DNA of 64,000 nucleotides from Oceanobacillus salinisoli (GTDB taxonomy: Bacteria; Bacillota; Bacilli; Bacillales; Amphibacillaceae). Shown piece after piece: positions 1-8,590 of the stretch (within the stretch, counting starts at the first letter, position 1; the number at the start of each line of letters is the position of its first letter). The notes beneath the pieces are model-generated. The model saw only the letters and a list, made by a program, of their open reading frames with translations, ran no database searches and was not told the DNA's origin. The DNA is taken from the NCBI RefSeq assembly GCF_009733865.1, contig NZ_WOFB01000006.1, forward strand, positions 1 to 64,000, written 5' to 3'. Both the position numbers and the translations under genes were made by a program.

Positions 1-275
1 AAATCTGCCCGTCAACTCAGGAAGCGGACAAGCTGCGTTATCCATGCCAATTATGACGCCGATAGCAAATTTAAACAGCAGTTCTTGCCTTCCAGTTTGG
101 AGATGGATTTACCAACGCCTTTTATCCTACAAACGGAGGATTAATGGCTGGACTAGCCATTGCAGGCGTCTCTTGGTTGAAATGGGCAAGATTTATGTTG
201 CCACTCGTTATTTTGTTATTTATTACTTGTGCGATTATGGTGTCGATTGTACATCTGTTTGTGTGGCCGGTTTGA
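1..275 (+). pseudogene. C-terminal fragment of a YfcC/AbgT-like carrier, frameshifted and cut by the window edge
   Basis: The reading frame from base 2 gives NLPVNSGSGQAALSMPIM, the conserved late motif of the YfcC (C4-dicarboxylate/short-chain acid) ion-transporter family. The frame is lost near position 75-80 and resumes one frame over with AVLAFQFGDGFTNAF, then a final hydrophobic segment, ending at the TGA at 273-275. Relatives carry several extra residues at the junction, so a small deletion together with a frame change is likely. The 5' part lies outside the window. Family assignment rests on the GSGQ and FQFGDGF motifs; the substrate cannot be told. Confidence 0.65.
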
Positions 276-372
276 TGAAGGGTGAGGTATCTCTTTCCTC
301 GTGATATGAATGAAATGACGACATACTGGGATTTTTCCACTTTTTATGATAAAATACAACTAATTCAATAAG

Positions 373-470
373 GTTATCAAGAGTGAACGAGAGTACTGGC
401 TCGATGACTTCACAGCAACCTCCCCCCCGGGTAAGGTGCTCCAACCAGCAAAGCTTGCTTTGAATGATAA
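373..470 (+). promoter_or_regulatory. SAM-I (S-box) riboswitch aptamer
   Basis: The sequence has the S-box order: a P1 strand GTTATCA, the AGAG box, CTGGCTCGATGA, CAGCAACC, AAGGTGCTCCAACCAGCAA, and the closing P1 strand TGATAAC, which pairs perfectly with the first strand. A Rho-independent terminator follows at 484-523, as expected for an OFF switch that terminates transcription when S-adenosylmethionine is bound. The next gene is the unknown 566-898 reading frame, so its expression is probably tied to methionine/SAM status. Confidence 0.88.
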
Positions 471-483
471 CGAACGGTGCTTT

Positions 484-523
484 AGCCCTTTGTATGCATT
501 CATTTGCTGCAGAGGGCTTTTTC
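484..523 (+). terminator. Expression-platform terminator of the S-box
   Basis: AGCCCT pairs with AGGGCT across a 23-base interval containing a further inner TGCA-rich helix, and is followed by a T run. It lies just 13 bases after the aptamer, the normal place for the terminator of a SAM-I switch. Confidence 0.8.
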
Positions 524-565
524 ATTGGTCTTGAAACCTATTGATAAATCATGGGAGGATGGCAA

Positions 566-898
566 ATGAACACAACAGGATATAATCGTGACTTTATCGC
601 CCAAGATCAGGAAGGGGAAATTTTTTTAAATCATGTAGTTGGGGTGATTGAAAAACAAATCCTAGAGTGGAATGAAAACGATAAAGTCGAAGGACCTAAA
701 ACGGAAGGCTATACCACTTCAGTCCAAGGTAATATGCAAATTTCAAAAATATCCATATCAAGTTCCCTGATAGAGTCTCTTCAACTTAAGCTTCAATCCC
801 CTTACACCTTGGACCAGTATATCTGGATAGAACTCAAAGAAAATGGGGTGGAGGTTAGAGATGCGAATGGGAATTATTTAGATTATGTATTTATGTGA
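566..898 (+). CDS. Unknown 110-aa protein behind a SAM riboswitch
   Basis: I do not recognise this protein. It is soluble, acidic and without signal peptide, membrane segment or cysteine pairs; it reads as a mix of helix and strand ending in DANGNYLDYVFM. The start is set at the ATG at 566 because GGGAGGA at 553-559 lies six bases upstream; an in-frame ATG at 551 would put the Shine-Dalgarno inside the gene. It is the first gene after the S-box and terminator and stands alone, converging with the nuclease gene at 994. Its position suggests a role linked to sulfur, methionine or SAM metabolism, but nothing in the protein itself shows that. Confidence 0.6.
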   Translation: MNTTGYNRDFIAQDQEGEIFLNHVVGVIEKQILEWNENDKVEGPKTEGYTTSVQGNMQISKISISSSLIESLQLKLQSPYTLDQYIWIELKENGVEVRDANGNYLDYVFM

Positions 899-993
899 GT
901 ATCGGGATTTCCGCCCTATTCCCCCTTATATAGAAAGGTGGAATCCCCACTATCCAATTGTGCCACTATGATGTCCCATCTAATCAATATTTA

Positions 994-2022
994 TTAAGCC
1001 TGCAGATTTTCACTATTTTCCATTAGTTCATACACAAACTTCTCTACTTTTCTAAGTAATTTCACTGTTTCATCTAAATCTATGATTCCTTCATGATCCG
1101 TTCTTCTATAATCATCCCGTAATATTGCTACAGTCATTGTATGCCCATTTCCGAAACTTGTGGGTTTTACTGTTTCTAATTGGTATTTCACACTATTATG
1201 TACTATTCGTTTATACCAATTATTTCTAAGGCAGGGCCTTTTTTCCTTTTCCGGAACTGCTATTTTAAAACATAGTTCTCCATATGATTTACCATCTTTT
1301 ACTTTTTGCTCAAGCTGCAGATGAAGCTTGTGGTCTTCTAAGTCATGAAAGTTCCACCAACATCCCAAGAAACCACCATTGGCATTTGCTACATAGCCCC
1401 AATTACCATCTATATATTTTTGTATTTCCGTATAAAATCCTTGCCAGCCTAGCCATGTCCATTTGGAAATTAATCGAGATTCATAGCTCTTATAATTTTC
1501 ATTAATTTCAACTAGATAATCATAATAATCCCTAAATATATCACTTTCCACTCCACGATTTATACCCTCAGAAAGTAGAGACAGGATTTCACTTCTGGTT
1601 ACTACTTCATAACCCGCTTCTTTTACAGATGAGTAATCGCTTTGATTACCTATCTTAAAATATATTGGCAATAGCTGTTCATATAAATCTTTTTCTTCTA
1701 TTTTAGATAAGTACCTTCGCAATTGATCCGAATGATTTTTTGTAAATGTTTTGTCCTCAATTAGAATAGCAATGGTCTCATTAACAATGATCAGAACATC
1801 TAATCCTTCTACTTGCCTTTTTACATCAATTGATTCTATAGCTTCCGGTATCTTTTTGTTATGCTTTTTAAATATGTATTTGATGAAGTTAACTGAAACG
1901 TCATGCAATAGTTTATGTGAATTATTAAATTTCGAATCACCCCAGCGAAATAGCCAGCAAATAAATGCATCTTGAGATAGCTCACTTGTACCATAAGCAA
2001 ACAAATTTGGTTTAGCCTTCAT
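994..2022 (-). CDS. PD-(D/E)XK nuclease superfamily protein (PDDEXK_4 type)
   Basis: The N-terminus NLFAYGTSELSQDAFICWL is the hallmark of the PDDEXK_4 family. The catalytic pattern is visible: Asp75 in GLDVLI, then Glu89-Asp-Lys91 in LIEDKTF, followed by HSDQLRRYL. Such 340-aa proteins occur singly in bacterial accessory regions and are thought to be DNA nucleases, sometimes in defence contexts; no substrate is established. AGGAGG lies a few bases before the start ATG. The gene stands alone, converging with the riboswitch-controlled gene. No partner methylase or ATPase is adjacent. All predicted catalytic residues are present, so it is probably intact. Confidence 0.8.
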   Translation of the reverse strand: MKAKPNLFAYGTSELSQDAFICWLFRWGDSKFNNSHKLLHDVSVNFIKYIFKKHNKKIPEAIESIDVKRQVEGLDVLIIVNETIAILIEDKTFTKNHSDQLRRYLSKIEEKDLYEQLLPIYFKIGNQSDYSSVKEAGYEVVTRSEILSLLSEGINRGVESDIFRDYYDYLVEINENYKSYESRLISKWTWLGWQGFYTEIQKYIDGNWGYVANANGGFLGCWWNFHDLEDHKLHLQLEQKVKDGKSYGELCFKIAVPEKEKRPCLRNNWYKRIVHNSVKYQLETVKPTSFGNGHTMTVAILRDDYRRTDHEGIIDLDETVKLLRKVEKFVYELMENSENLQA

Positions 2023-2387
2023 TGATATTCCTCCTAATACACTTCACACAATGGTTTGGTATTTTGAAACCCGTTTAATCACATGTCAGGATTTACTAGA
2101 TTATGTATCCACCTTTAATTAATGTTTTAGATGAAGGATACCTCGTAATTTGTGTAACACCGTACCGTATACAAATCTTACATTTTAATTTTATAACGAC
2201 TCTCCCTCACCATTTCTAATTGATCTCGGATCTGCCCCTTCCCCCTTTCATGGTGAACCTCCTTTAAGGGTTATATATTCTTACAAACAATCATACCATT
2301 TTAATTCATTACAAAATGTTAATTTATAGACAAATGATATAGCTATGGGAACAACCTAGATTGTATTCTACTTGTCACCAACACCAT

Positions 2388-2456
2388 TCGACAAATTCCG
2401 GGAAGTACCTGGCACCAAAACCGAGGCACCAAAACCGAGGCACCAAAACCGGCACC
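2388..2456. repeat. Left-end copy of the GGTGCCTGTCAC repeat family with short tandem reiteration
   Basis: TTCGACAAATTCCGGGAAG followed by TACCTGGCACC is a diverged, inverted copy of the repeat ends found at 14617, 15061, 16584, 59272 and 60477. Directly after it the 14-mer AAAACCGAGGCACC occurs twice and then once more in shortened form. The surrounding 2023-2827 interval (about 800 bases) has no convincing gene; besides this repeat it holds only the riboswitch relic described below. Confidence 0.6.
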
Positions 2457-2461
2457 AATAT

Positions 2462-2630
2462 GGTGATCCAGAGCGCACAAGAATACCCACTCAGGTGACT
2501 GCCCAACAACCTCCCTCACGGGTAAGGTACTCCTACCAGCAAAGCTTGCTTTAAATGATATGAATTAGCCCTTAGTATGCATTCAATTGCTGCTATTCAT
2601 TAATCTTGGAAACCTATTGAATCTTTTTTA
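2462..2630 (+). pseudogene. Decayed second copy of the S-box leader
   Basis: Much of this stretch matches the leader at 395-545: ACAACCTCCC, then GGGTAAGGTACTCC, CCAGCAAAGCTTGCTTTAAATGATA, TTAGCCCTTAGTATGCATTCA and GAAACCTATTGA all recur in the same order. The P1 helix no longer pairs, the CAGCAACC core is altered to CAACAACC, and the terminator arm AGGGCT is missing, so it is unlikely to bind SAM or to terminate. It lies about 200 bases upstream of the BCCT carrier gene. Whether it once controlled that gene or arrived as a leader duplication cannot be settled here. Confidence 0.7.
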
Positions 2631-2827
2631 TGGTATATACATATAAGTTATCCCGAAAAACAGAAAAAGAATAATTTTACAACCTGGTGAAAAGCTATAG
2701 TCAGAATTTAGAATGATTTTTTAGCTAGAGGCAAACTGATTAATCCTGAAACGAAAGGGACAAAGCACTTTATTTGCTTTACATGTATCTATTGTAAACC
2801 AACAAAAGATAGGAGTTATTCATAAAT

Positions 2828-4351
2828 ATGAAAAAATCACCAGTTGTTTTTTACGTATCATTAGCAATCCTTGCAACTCTTGTTCTCATGGGTGTACTGA
2901 TACCTGAAACGTTAGAGCGTATCACAAATACCACCCAAAGTTTTATAACAAATTCATTTGGCTGGTATTATTTGGGAATTGTATCGGTGTTTGTCATCGT
3001 ACTTTTTTATTTATTAGTAAGCCCAATAGGTAAAATTAAGCTTGGGCGACCGGATGATAAGCCTGAATTCTCCCGGCCAACTTGGCTCGCTATGCTTTTT
3101 AGTGCCGGCATTGGAATTGGCTTACTTTTCTATGGTACATATGAGCCAATTAGTCACTACGCCATCAGTTCACCTACAGGGGAGCTGGGCACGAATCAAG
3201 GAATCCTGGATGCTATGAGATTTACCTTCTTACACTACGGGATCCATCCATGGGCAATCTATGGAACAATTGGCTTAACCCTTGCTTACTTTACGTTTCG
3301 AAAAGGAGAACGAAGCTTAATTAGTAAGACATTACGACCAATATTCGGAAAACATGCAGATGGAAAAGTTGGTAGGGCAATTGATATCATAGCTGTCATT
3401 TCAACGGTTATGGGGGTTGCCACATCACTGGGATTTGGTGCTGCACAAATTAACGGTGGATTAACTTATTTATTTGGAGCCCCAAGCAATATGACTACTC
3501 AAACCATCATCATTTTTGTAGTTACCATCCTGTTTATGATATCTGCCTTAACCGGTATAGGAAAAGGGATCAGGATTCTCAGTAACTTTAATATGGGGCT
3601 ATCACTCCTTCTTTTCTTATTCGTGTTTGTTTTCGGACCGACCATTTTCATTTTAAATTTATTTATGGATACACTAGGGACGTACCTGCATCATTTTGTG
3701 GAAATGAGTTTTAGAATGGCACCGGTTAACGAAGAAGCTCGTAGCTGGATTAATGACTGGACCATCTTCTATTGGGCTTGGTGGATAGCTTGGTCTCCAT
3801 TTGTAGGTGTGTTTATCGCCAGAGTATCCTTAGGAAGGACCATTCGGGAGTTTATTATATACGTACTGATTAGCCCATCCCTGATTAGTTTCCTATGGTT
3901 TACGGTATTTGGAGGGGCAGGCATCTCCACCGAGTTATCTGGTTTTTCCATATCTTCCTTATTACCGGAAGAATCCCTTTTTGGACTATTGGAAGGTTAT
4001 CCACTTAGTATGGTATTTTCCATATTAGCCATCATTATTATTGTGACATTCTTTGTCACATCCGCAGACTCTGGTACATTTGTTTTAGGAATGATGACAA
4101 CGAACGGATCCCAGAATCCAAGTAGGGGAATTAAAGTAACTTGGGGAATTTTACTTTCTGTTACGGCACTTGCTCTACTTTATTCTGGTGGATTACTAGC
4201 TCTTCAAAACACCATGATTATTGCTGCTCTTCCATTTTCAGTTATATTAGCACTCATGGTATTTAGTTTGATTAAATCCTTACAACAGGAAAAGAAGGAG
4301 CTGGGAATTGGCCAACTGAGATACGCCGAGAAAAAGGAAAATATCAAGTAG
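2828..4351 (+). CDS. BCCT family transporter (betaine/choline/carnitine type)
   Basis: A 507-aa protein with about 12 membrane segments. It has the family signature: WTIFYWAWWIAWSPFVGVF around residues 310-328 followed by ARVSLGRTIREF, and earlier FSRPTWLAMLFSAGIGIGL and FTFLHYGIHPWAIYG. BCCT carriers bring in quaternary ammonium or sulfonium solutes with sodium or protons, usually as osmoprotectants, in the cytoplasmic membrane. AGGAG lies about 12 bases before the start, a rather long spacing. The upstream region holds a degenerate S-box, which hints at a past link to methionine or sulfonium compounds. Length and motifs look complete. The exact substrate is unknown. Confidence 0.93.
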   Translation: MKKSPVVFYVSLAILATLVLMGVLIPETLERITNTTQSFITNSFGWYYLGIVSVFVIVLFYLLVSPIGKIKLGRPDDKPEFSRPTWLAMLFSAGIGIGLLFYGTYEPISHYAISSPTGELGTNQGILDAMRFTFLHYGIHPWAIYGTIGLTLAYFTFRKGERSLISKTLRPIFGKHADGKVGRAIDIIAVISTVMGVATSLGFGAAQINGGLTYLFGAPSNMTTQTIIIFVVTILFMISALTGIGKGIRILSNFNMGLSLLLFLFVFVFGPTIFILNLFMDTLGTYLHHFVEMSFRMAPVNEEARSWINDWTIFYWAWWIAWSPFVGVFIARVSLGRTIREFIIYVLISPSLISFLWFTVFGGAGISTELSGFSISSLLPEESLFGLLEGYPLSMVFSILAIIIIVTFFVTSADSGTFVLGMMTTNGSQNPSRGIKVTWGILLSVTALALLYSGGLLALQNTMIIAALPFSVILALMVFSLIKSLQQEKKELGIGQLRYAEKKENIK

Positions 4352-4360
4352 ACGACTAAA

Positions 4361-4713
4361 GAAAAGTGCAAGCGTCCATTAGCGACGTACGGAATGCGCC
4401 TGGCCATGCCAGGTGGTTCGATGTTGCTGCGCAAAGCAGCGGTCTTAATCGAACATTCCACTGCCGTAGGAGATAAAGGAAACATGCCCCTTCATAGGGG
4501 TATGCCGACGCCTGAGCGCTAGCCCGCTTTTAGTCGGCCTTCCTAAAAAAAACGAGTCGATGTTGACTTTCACAGCAAGGGTATAAGTGCGACTAAGCCT
4601 CTGGTTTCACCAATCGGCAAGTCTTCTTTATCGTACGGAGGTTAGGGAAGTTCTCTAGTCGCTGGGCGATGGGGCTAGACATCAAAGCGCAAATTTATAC
4701 TTTCTTATCTCAC
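4361..4713. repeat. Structured dispersed repeat of about 350 bases
   Basis: The stretch begins AAGAAAAGTGCAAGCGTCC and is more GC-rich than its surroundings, with several potential hairpins (for example CCTGGCCATGCCAGG and GCTGCGCAAAGCAGC). Its first 45 bases recur at 20852 with GCGCAAGCGCC in place of GTGCAAGCGTCC, so it is a mobile or dispersed repeat, not a single-copy leader. No reading frame of substance fits. Similar elements starting with GAAAAGCGCAAGCGCC are common in Bacillus-type genomes; the function is unknown. Confidence 0.6.
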
Positions 4714-4719
4714 AAAAAA

Positions 4720-4791
4720 GACCAAAGGGACAGGCTACCTCGGTCCACTATGAAATAGAATGGGTGGACCGAAAACCCTGTCTCTTTGGTC
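4720..4791. repeat. Long palindromic repeat / bidirectional terminator-like hairpin
   Basis: GACCAAAGGGACAGG and the following CGGTCCAC form a near-perfect inverted repeat with GTGGACCG and CCCTGTCTCTTTGGTC around a 16-base loop. It lies between the convergent BCCT and aspartate decarboxylase genes, where it could act as a terminator. Related half or whole copies occur at 28737 and 62357, with weaker ones near 8484, 13129, 29214 and 52701. Confidence 0.65.
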
Positions 4792-4862
4792 CTTATCATG
4801 CGGTTTGATAAATTTAAAGGTTCGAAACCGCCACTCCGTTAATTATCATATTGCAATAAATA

Positions 4863-6479
4863 CTACCCTTCCCCCTTCTTCCATTCCTCTACATAATCCT
4901 CGAGTACATTTTTAAGTTCCTTTCCTATACGTGAGTAGGCTTCATCATTCAGATTGGCAAGTGACACGCGAATCGACCAAGCTGGGGCTAAAAATCCTTC
5001 ACCACTCAATAAAACAATGGATGACTTTTCGGCCAGGCGATATAAAATATCTACCGGTTTATAATTCTGTTTAAGATAGTCGAAGAATCCTTTTTCATAA
5101 TGAAGCTTACACCAGATTTCCAAATCAATCTCTGTGTAATAGTCTGCGTCGTTTGGTAAATGTTTCTTCGGTAAACCCAGTCCTTCGTATAATAAATTCA
5201 TTCTCCGATGTAAAATGTCAATGGTTTTCTGTTTGTACTCATTGTTAGTATCGAGCATGGCAAAAATGGAAAATAATGCCATTTGCACTTGCTGTGGTGT
5301 GGATAGTCCAGCGGTGTGATTCATCGCAACATCCCTGCTATCTGCTACCATCCGATCGATAAACTTCAGGTTTTCCGGATTCTCTGTAAGGGAAGCATAC
5401 CTTTTATTCAGAACCGCTTTTTCTTCTTCCGGCAACTCTTTTATTAATTTATCAAACACATTGTTCTGGTTGATGGCAATCGTTCCTAATCGCCAGCCTG
5501 TCACACCAAAGTATTTGGAAAATGAATACACACCGATAGTATGGAAAGGTAAATCCGCCATAAGAGAGCGGAACCCTTCAACAAAAGTGCCATACACATC
5601 ATCGGAAATAATCATTAGGTTTGGATTATCCTGTTTTACAATGCTTATGATTTGGTTGATGGATTCTTTTTTTATTGAAACAGATGGTGGATTACTCGGA
5701 TTAACTAAAAAGAGTGCTTTTATGTCCTGATCCTTTAACTTTTCTAATTCCTCATATGGGTATTGCCATGTACGATTCCCTTCCTCATCTATTTCTGTTG
5801 CCTCTATTTTCACAAGTTCATAAGCATTGTTCGGGAGTTCTGGAATCTCTATGTACGGTGGAAAGATTGGAACCATCACCGCTATTTTGGATCCTTTAGG
5901 CAGTAAGTGATTTTTATATAATGTTTCAAATATATAGCACATCGCTGCCGTTGCACCTTCTACAGCAAATAAATCATACGTACCACATGACGTGTCCTGA
6001 CCACACAGCTCTTTCGATAAAAAGTCATGTACCACTTTTTCTGTTCTGACAAGCATTCGGTCCGGGTTAGGGTAGTTATCCCCAATAATTCCGTCTACCA
6101 GTTCATAGACCCATGCATCAGCTTCAAACTGCTTTGTGTTGATTCCGTAATCAATGATTTCTTTCAGCAATTGCATTCCTGGCACCTGCTGATTTTCCTC
6201 CACATATTTCTGGAATCTTTCTGCTATTCCTTCACGACTTGGCATGCCAGCTAAATTTCCTTCATTCCATCCTCTTCTTGATTCTGTAACAGCAAATTGT
6301 CCAAGGGCAAAAAATGCTTCCCGGGGGGTAGCCGCTATCCAATTTGGATTCCCACGACCTGCATCCAGCATCGTTCTGGTCATTCGCTTTTTTCCTTTTG
6401 CAAGATCAATGAGTTTATCCTTCAATTCAAACGGGCTTACCTTTTCTAACTGACGCCTTTCTTTTTTTGGTTCATCCAT
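4863..6479 (-). CDS. asdA: Bifunctional aspartate aminotransferase / L-aspartate 4-decarboxylase
   Basis: A 538-aa PLP enzyme of fold type I. The internal aldimine lysine is in YSFSKYFGVTGWRLG (Lys322), with NPSNPP and ISDDVYGTF upstream as in aminotransferases. The length and the N-terminal ARGNPNW block fit aspartate 4-decarboxylase, which converts L-aspartate to L-alanine and CO2 and keeps aminotransferase activity. I placed the start at MDEPKKE because AGGAGG precedes it by five bases; a longer frame to 6533 lacks such a site. In many bacteria the gene pairs with an aspartate:alanine antiporter, giving proton-motive force and acid resistance. No such antiporter is adjacent here. Confidence 0.88.
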   Translation of the reverse strand: MDEPKKERRQLEKVSPFELKDKLIDLAKGKKRMTRTMLDAGRGNPNWIAATPREAFFALGQFAVTESRRGWNEGNLAGMPSREGIAERFQKYVEENQQVPGMQLLKEIIDYGINTKQFEADAWVYELVDGIIGDNYPNPDRMLVRTEKVVHDFLSKELCGQDTSCGTYDLFAVEGATAAMCYIFETLYKNHLLPKGSKIAVMVPIFPPYIEIPELPNNAYELVKIEATEIDEEGNRTWQYPYEELEKLKDQDIKALFLVNPSNPPSVSIKKESINQIISIVKQDNPNLMIISDDVYGTFVEGFRSLMADLPFHTIGVYSFSKYFGVTGWRLGTIAINQNNVFDKLIKELPEEEKAVLNKRYASLTENPENLKFIDRMVADSRDVAMNHTAGLSTPQQVQMALFSIFAMLDTNNEYKQKTIDILHRRMNLLYEGLGLPKKHLPNDADYYTEIDLEIWCKLHYEKGFFDYLKQNYKPVDILYRLAEKSSIVLLSGEGFLAPAWSIRVSLANLNDEAYSRIGKELKNVLEDYVEEWKKGEG

Positions 6480-6870
6480 AAAGATCCTCCTAAACATAAA
6501 CAAACTGCTATCTTCATAAAGAGTATCCCACAATTGAACTGGAATATAATTGGACTTCAGGATTTATTTCGTATCAGTGTAGAGCATCACTATTTTAAAA
6601 TAAAAAATTCTATATAGTTGCACATAGAGGAACAATAGTATTTATAAATAACGAAATATTTCTTAAGATGGATGTAAACGTTATCAACGCAGATAGAAAA
6701 ATATGTCATACTATTAATAAGTCGCAACCCCAGGGAGACCAATTTTTCGATTATGTCATACCTGGTGTCGAAGCACAGATTGATATTAGTTGCCATAGTT
6801 ATTAAGATGCCTCTGATGTACACAGGGGATTTAAGTCCAGTTAAAAAAATATACGAAAAGGGGTATTGAA
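6480..6870. other. Intergenic, AT-rich, no gene seen
   Basis: This 390-base gap separates two divergent genes and must contain both promoters. I see no hairpin-plus-T-run, riboswitch or repeat that I can name. A 77-codon leftward frame exists but has no ribosome-binding site and an amino-acid make-up typical of chance translation. Confidence 0.4.
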
Positions 6871-7836
6871 ATGAAAAATATTACAGTACTTGGAGCAGGT
6901 GTTATGGGACATGGTGCCGCTCAATTATTTGCCCAAGCAGGGAAAAATGTACGGATTCGAGCTAGACGCGAGTCATCACTGGAAGAAGCAAAAGAACGCA
7001 TGACGAACAGCTTAAAAATTATGGTTGAAAAGAACATGCTGACCCAAAGCGATATGGAGCAAGCGTTAGATCGTATAACCTATACTACAGATTTGCATGA
7101 AGCGATTCAGGATGCTGATTTCATTTTCGAATCCATTCCAGAAGTTCTTGAAAAAAAGTTGGATACTTACGAAATTATCGAAAGCACTGTCTCAGACAAA
7201 ACGATTATTTCGTCTAATACTTCCACTTTCCCATTAAAAGAATTAACTCAAAAAGCAAAGAATCCCGAAAGATTTATCATTACTCACTTCTTTAACCCAC
7301 CACAACTTGTGCCAATTGTGGAGATTGTTAAAGTGGAAAACACAAAGGATAACGTCGTTCAATCCACCTATGACTTAATGAAAGAGATAGGGAAATCTCC
7401 AGTAGTTCTTAAAAAAGAGATTACAGGCTTTATCGTTAACCGTGTTCAAGTTGCCATGCTTCGTGAAGCGTTTCATTTAATGGAGATGGGAGTAGCTACC
7501 GCAGAAGATATCGATATCGCTATGAAAGGGAGCCTGGGCTTTAAATGGGCATTTTGCGGTCCAATGGAAAGTCAGGATTTAGCTGGCCTGCAAACAACAA
7601 AAGCAATGGTTGGAAATATATTACAGGATTTATCTAATACAAGAGAGGTTCCATCCTTCTTAACGGAAATGGTAGAAAACGACCAGCTTGGTATTCGAAC
7701 AAATGAAGGTTTTTACAAATATGATGATAACGGTGAAAAAGCAATCCATACTCGAGACGATCACTTCTTGGATCTCCTAAAGTTATTACAGCAAAAGGCA
7801 GAGAACAACAAAGATAAGGTGTCATCTACCAAATAA
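6871..7836 (+). CDS. 3-hydroxyacyl-CoA dehydrogenase family protein
   Basis: A 321-aa NAD-dependent dehydrogenase. Residues 5-14 hold the Rossmann glycine motif GAGVMGHG. The catalytic histidine lies in THFFNPPQLVPIVE, followed by the asparagine in GFIVNRVQ and the helical C-terminal domain ending in NEGFYKYDDNGE. Family members oxidise L-3-hydroxybutyryl-CoA or longer 3-hydroxyacyl-CoA; some relatives act on free hydroxy acids or L-carnitine, so the substrate is open. AAGGGG precedes the ATG. It stands alone, divergent from the aspartate decarboxylase, and has no thiolase or enoyl-CoA hydratase next to it. A second member of the family lies at 42398 in the catabolic operon. Confidence 0.85.
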   Translation: MKNITVLGAGVMGHGAAQLFAQAGKNVRIRARRESSLEEAKERMTNSLKIMVEKNMLTQSDMEQALDRITYTTDLHEAIQDADFIFESIPEVLEKKLDTYEIIESTVSDKTIISSNTSTFPLKELTQKAKNPERFIITHFFNPPQLVPIVEIVKVENTKDNVVQSTYDLMKEIGKSPVVLKKEITGFIVNRVQVAMLREAFHLMEMGVATAEDIDIAMKGSLGFKWAFCGPMESQDLAGLQTTKAMVGNILQDLSNTREVPSFLTEMVENDQLGIRTNEGFYKYDDNGEKAIHTRDDHFLDLLKLLQQKAENNKDKVSSTK

Positions 7837-8080
7837 TAGATCCAGAGGGGCAGGTTCACCAGTCCAAGAATACAAAGAAACCTTTAACACATATTCCGAA
7901 TTCTTTGAAATACTATATTTTAATCTTCCCATTTTAGAAAGGATAAGAAAAAAATCGGCATTCGCTTCGTCCTTTGGCGAATAGTAAGGTTAATTAGTGT
8001 TGTGTCGTTGAAATTTTATAGTGCTATCATAAAATAAATTTTCAATGATTGGTGGGGCTCTTCCTTTCCCATAAAACAAA

Positions 8081-8122
8081 GAATCCTCACAAATGTTGAT
8101 GGAACAACATTTATGAGGATTC
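8081..8122. repeat. Dispersed hairpin (terminator-like)
   Basis: GAATCCTCACAAATGTTG pairs with CAACATTTATGAGGATTC around a six-base loop, an almost perfect 18-bp stem. A second copy with one loop change lies at 60826-60865. In both places it sits just downstream of a leftward gene, so it may serve as a terminator, but two nearly identical copies 52 kb apart point to a repeat family. The rest of 7837-8590 holds only the small gene at 8191 and a decayed palindromic repeat near 8484-8552. Confidence 0.65.
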
Positions 8123-8190
8123 TAACTTTATTAAACGAATGAATTTCTATATAAGTATTGAATCATCATGCCAGGAATGGCATACATACA

Positions 8191-8298
8191 TTAATTATCT
8201 ACGTTTCGTGCTGTTGATTTTCCCTTGCTTCTCCTTTGTTCATCTGGTCTTTTGGCTTTGTTATTCTTTTTCTTTGGCGCATGTGAATCTTTGACCAT
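8191..8298 (-). CDS. Very small basic protein (35 aa)
   Basis: The translation starts MVKDSHAPKKKNNKAKR and ends TARNVDN; it is dominated by Lys, Arg and Asn, lacks hydrophobic segments and is strongly basic. GGAGGG lies six bases before the chosen ATG. Its size and composition resemble the minor small acid-soluble or basic spore proteins of Bacillaceae, but I cannot assign it to a named Ssp family. The hairpin at 8081-8122 follows it at a suitable distance as terminator. Expression in the forespore would be the natural guess; no sigma-G promoter was identified. Confidence 0.5.
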   Translation of the reverse strand: MVKDSHAPKKKNNKAKRPDEQRRSKGKSTARNVDN

Positions 8299-8590
8299 GT
8301 TCATCCCTCCAATGTTTTAAAGTATCATTCTTAGTTTTATCGGATGGAGAGGAAATATTCAGTGAAGCGCGGGGACGATTCTTTAGAGAGGACAATCGGA
8401 AGTTTTGCACAAAAGAAAGCACAACTAGCGGATTACATCTGCCAGGTGTGCTATTTTGCTTCGTTTTAATATTAAATTAGAAATTGGTTCCTCTATGACA
8501 CGGTCTGGGCGTTAGACTCAGCTATGTTCGGTAACTGTCCCTGTGGTCCCTCAGACAAGGCAGGCTAGCTAATACCAAGGAAGAGATACA

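Noticed and set aside
44-304. 86-codon frame at the window start
   Set aside because: Only its first part is real (end of the YfcC-type carrier); after the frameshift it is chance sequence, and the true C-terminus lies in the next frame ending at 275.
6590-6823. 77-codon leftward frame
   Set aside because: No ribosome-binding site, Tyr/Ile/Cys-rich chance composition, lies in a divergent promoter region.
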